NCBI GenBank assembly: GCA_947504195.1
Contig: CANNGN010000002.1
Location: forward strand, 62,001 to 126,000
Origin: an uncultured Vibrio sp.
Lineage (GTDB): Bacteria; Pseudomonadota; Gammaproteobacteria; Enterobacterales; Vibrionaceae
DNA: 64,000 bases
Reading direction: 5' to 3'
Shown here piece by piece: positions 62,843 to 64,000 of the stretch. Numbering within the stretch: position 1 is the stretch's first letter; the number at the start of each line of letters is the position of its first letter. Both the position numbers and the translations under genes were made by a program. A model generated the notes under the pieces. It was not told where the DNA came from and ran no database searches. It worked only from the letters and a program-made list of their open reading frames with translations.

Positions 62843-63147
62843 GCTGTGCTTTAGGCCATATATAGGAATAATGTATAGATACTAACGGTAATATTTCAGT
62901 CTGATCAAATGTTAAATAGCAATATGGTGACTTTTATGTGACGCAAACGTTTAGCTAGGGTGTAAAATTTTTTGTACATTTCAATTTGTATGTAAAAATA
63001 GCAATACTATTGCCTTTTATTAAAAAAAATGATTGAAAAAATTAGATGTTATCGTTACCTTAGCCACATCATGGTTATGGGCATCGTTTTTTGTTCATAC
63101 TGGAAGTTCAAGATAAAGCAATTGAGTTGTAGAGGAAGAATCCACAA
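62843..63147. promoter_or_regulatory. aroG upstream region
   Basis: This 305-bp AT-rich gap separates the phosphohexomutase gene from the divergent aroG. A TyrR-box-like sequence lies at 62961-62978, and a half-box TGTAAA near 62990. No gene is seen. Confidence 0.55.
62961..62978. promoter_or_regulatory. TyrR box upstream of aroG
   Basis: TGTAAA-ATTTTT-TGTACA fits the TyrR consensus TGTAAA-N6-TTTACA with one mismatch, 170 bp before the aroG start. It would let TyrR repress aroG with phenylalanine or tyrosine. Confidence 0.7.
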
Positions 63148-64000
63148 ATGTTTAAAAATGATGATGTAAGAATTAAACGTATAAAAGAGCTATTACCACC
63201 AGTTGCTATCTTAGAGAGATTTGCTGCTACAGAAGTATCAGCGTCAACGGTATATAACGCACGTGAAGCAATTCATAACATTTTGACTGATAAAGATGAC
63301 CGTTTGCTTGTCGTTATTGGCCCATGTTCTATTCACGATCCAGAAGCAGCGATTGAATATGGTAAACGTCTAAAAGTATTGCGTGAAGAATTAAGCGATG
63401 ATTTAGAAATCGTGATGCGTGTTTATTTTGAAAAACCTCGTACTACAGTGGGCTGGAAAGGTCTAATTAACGACCCTTACCTAAACGATACGTATAAAAT
63501 CAATGATGGTTTACGTATTGGCCGTAAGCTCCTATTAGATCTAACGGATATGGGGATGCCGACTGCGAGTGAATTCCTAGATATGATCACCCCACAATAT
63601 GTGGCCGATCTTATCAGTTGGGGTGCCATTGGAGCTCGTACCACGGAATCTCAAGTTCACCGTGAACTCTCTTCAGGCCTTTCTTGCCCAGTAGGATTTA
63701 AAAACGGCACTGATGGCAATATTCGCATTGCAACGGATGCTATTCGTTCAGCAAGCGCGTCTCACCATTTCTTATCGGTAACAAAATTTGGTCACTCAGC
63801 GATTGTAGAAACAGCAGGTAACCCTGATTGCCATATTATTTTACGTGGTGGTAAAGAGCCAAACTACAGCGCGAAGCATGTTACAGAAGTAAAAGAGCAA
63901 CTTGAAGGCATTGGTTTACCTCAGAAAGTGATGATCGACTTTAGTCATGCCAATAGTTCAAAGCAGTACGAGCGCCAAATGGTAGTGGCACAAGATTGTG
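63148..64000 (+). CDS. aroG: DAHP synthase, first enzyme of aromatic amino acid synthesis (3' end cut)
   Basis: The frame is open from ATG 63148 to the right edge (284 codons); the full protein should be about 350. It is a class I 3-deoxy-7-phosphoheptulonate synthase, joining phosphoenolpyruvate and erythrose-4-phosphate. Marks are LLPPVAILERFAA, VVIGPCSIHDPEAAIEYGKRL (metal Cys), MRVYFEKPRTTVGWKGLINDP, GARTTESQVHRELSSGLSCPVGFKNGT and VMIDFSHANSSKQ, each typical of AroF/G/H. The overall wording resembles the phenylalanine-sensitive AroG. AGAGGAAG stands before the ATG. A TyrR box upstream supports aromatic control. Confidence 0.92.
   Translation, partial: MFKNDDVRIKRIKELLPPVAILERFAATEVSASTVYNAREAIHNILTDKDDRLLVVIGPCSIHDPEAAIEYGKRLKVLREELSDDLEIVMRVYFEKPRTTVGWKGLINDPYLNDTYKINDGLRIGRKLLLDLTDMGMPTASEFLDMITPQYVADLISWGAIGARTTESQVHRELSSGLSCPVGFKNGTDGNIRIATDAIRSASASHHFLSVTKFGHSAIVETAGNPDCHIILRGGKEPNYSAKHVTEVKEQLEGIGLPQKVMIDFSHANSSKQYERQMVVAQDC

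Overview
The window looks like the replication-origin end of the secondary chromosome (chromosome 2) of a Vibrio species. The main evidence is at the left edge: a ParA2-type partition ATPase read leftwards, a 1.2-kb non-coding region packed with Dam-site-containing TGATCA repeats, and the Vibrionaceae-specific initiator RctB. Around this the sequence shows a parS2 centromere site, two 40-bp repeats that look like the inhibitory '39-mers', a shortened '29-mer' over the rctB promoter, a helically phased 12-mer array, and an AT-rich ATCA-repeat unwinding region. No tRNA, rRNA, IS element, prophage, integron or CRISPR was seen.

Layout. 1-7200: parA2 - ori2 - rctB, two small conserved genes, a YebC-family regulator and a NavBac-type voltage-gated channel. 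7376-17584: maltodextrin and glycogen block, with the activator malT facing malP-malQ-glgB. 17727-20072: an EAL-like protein with decayed catalytic residues plus a CBS pair, and an outer-membrane protein. 20293-25979: lactate block (flavin/iron-sulfur D-lactate dehydrogenase type enzyme, lactate permease, divergent LysR gene with a strong palindrome between them). 26107-28334: an orphan TorD-like chaperone, an atypical short-chain dehydrogenase and a cytidine-deaminase-like protein. 28335-33865: a complete oppABCDF oligopeptide importer with NtrC-like sites upstream. 34339-40171: AEC transporter, AcuI/YhdH oxidoreductase, LysR, DUF445 protein, ABC exporter. 40422-43757: glgX and a Sel1-repeat protein. 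43864-47267: copper delivery operon (unknown protein, Sco, PCuAC), the DUF368/PopT undecaprenyl-phosphate translocase and a PlzD-like PilZ protein. 47488-51784: an MFS transporter and an overlapping pair of TPR-GGDEF proteins, one of them with a destroyed active site. 52139-56208: ybgA-like - merR - photolyase - L,D-transpeptidase operon. 56279-61126: lpp-like lipoprotein, DEAD-box helicase, free-standing CBM48 protein, ShyA-like endopeptidase, an unknown small protein and an FAH-family enzyme. 61133-64000: phosphohexomutase and the start of aroG with a TyrR box.

How the genes work together. MalP, MalQ, GlgB and GlgX, the phosphohexomutase and the CBM48 protein together cover building, trimming and breaking down alpha-glucans, feeding glucose-1-phosphate into glycolysis. 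The lactate and peptide blocks supply carbon and nitrogen. Three proteins (EAL-CBS, PilZ, GGDEF pair) belong to cyclic-di-GMP signalling. Lpp, L,D-transpeptidase, ShyA and PopT all act on the cell envelope. The least explained items are the RctB-site-like sequences outside the origin, the TPR-GGDEF pseudo-enzyme pair, the MerR/photolyase operon with its repeated TGTACA operator, the unknown copper-operon protein, and the small ORF with a hairpin at 28219-28296.
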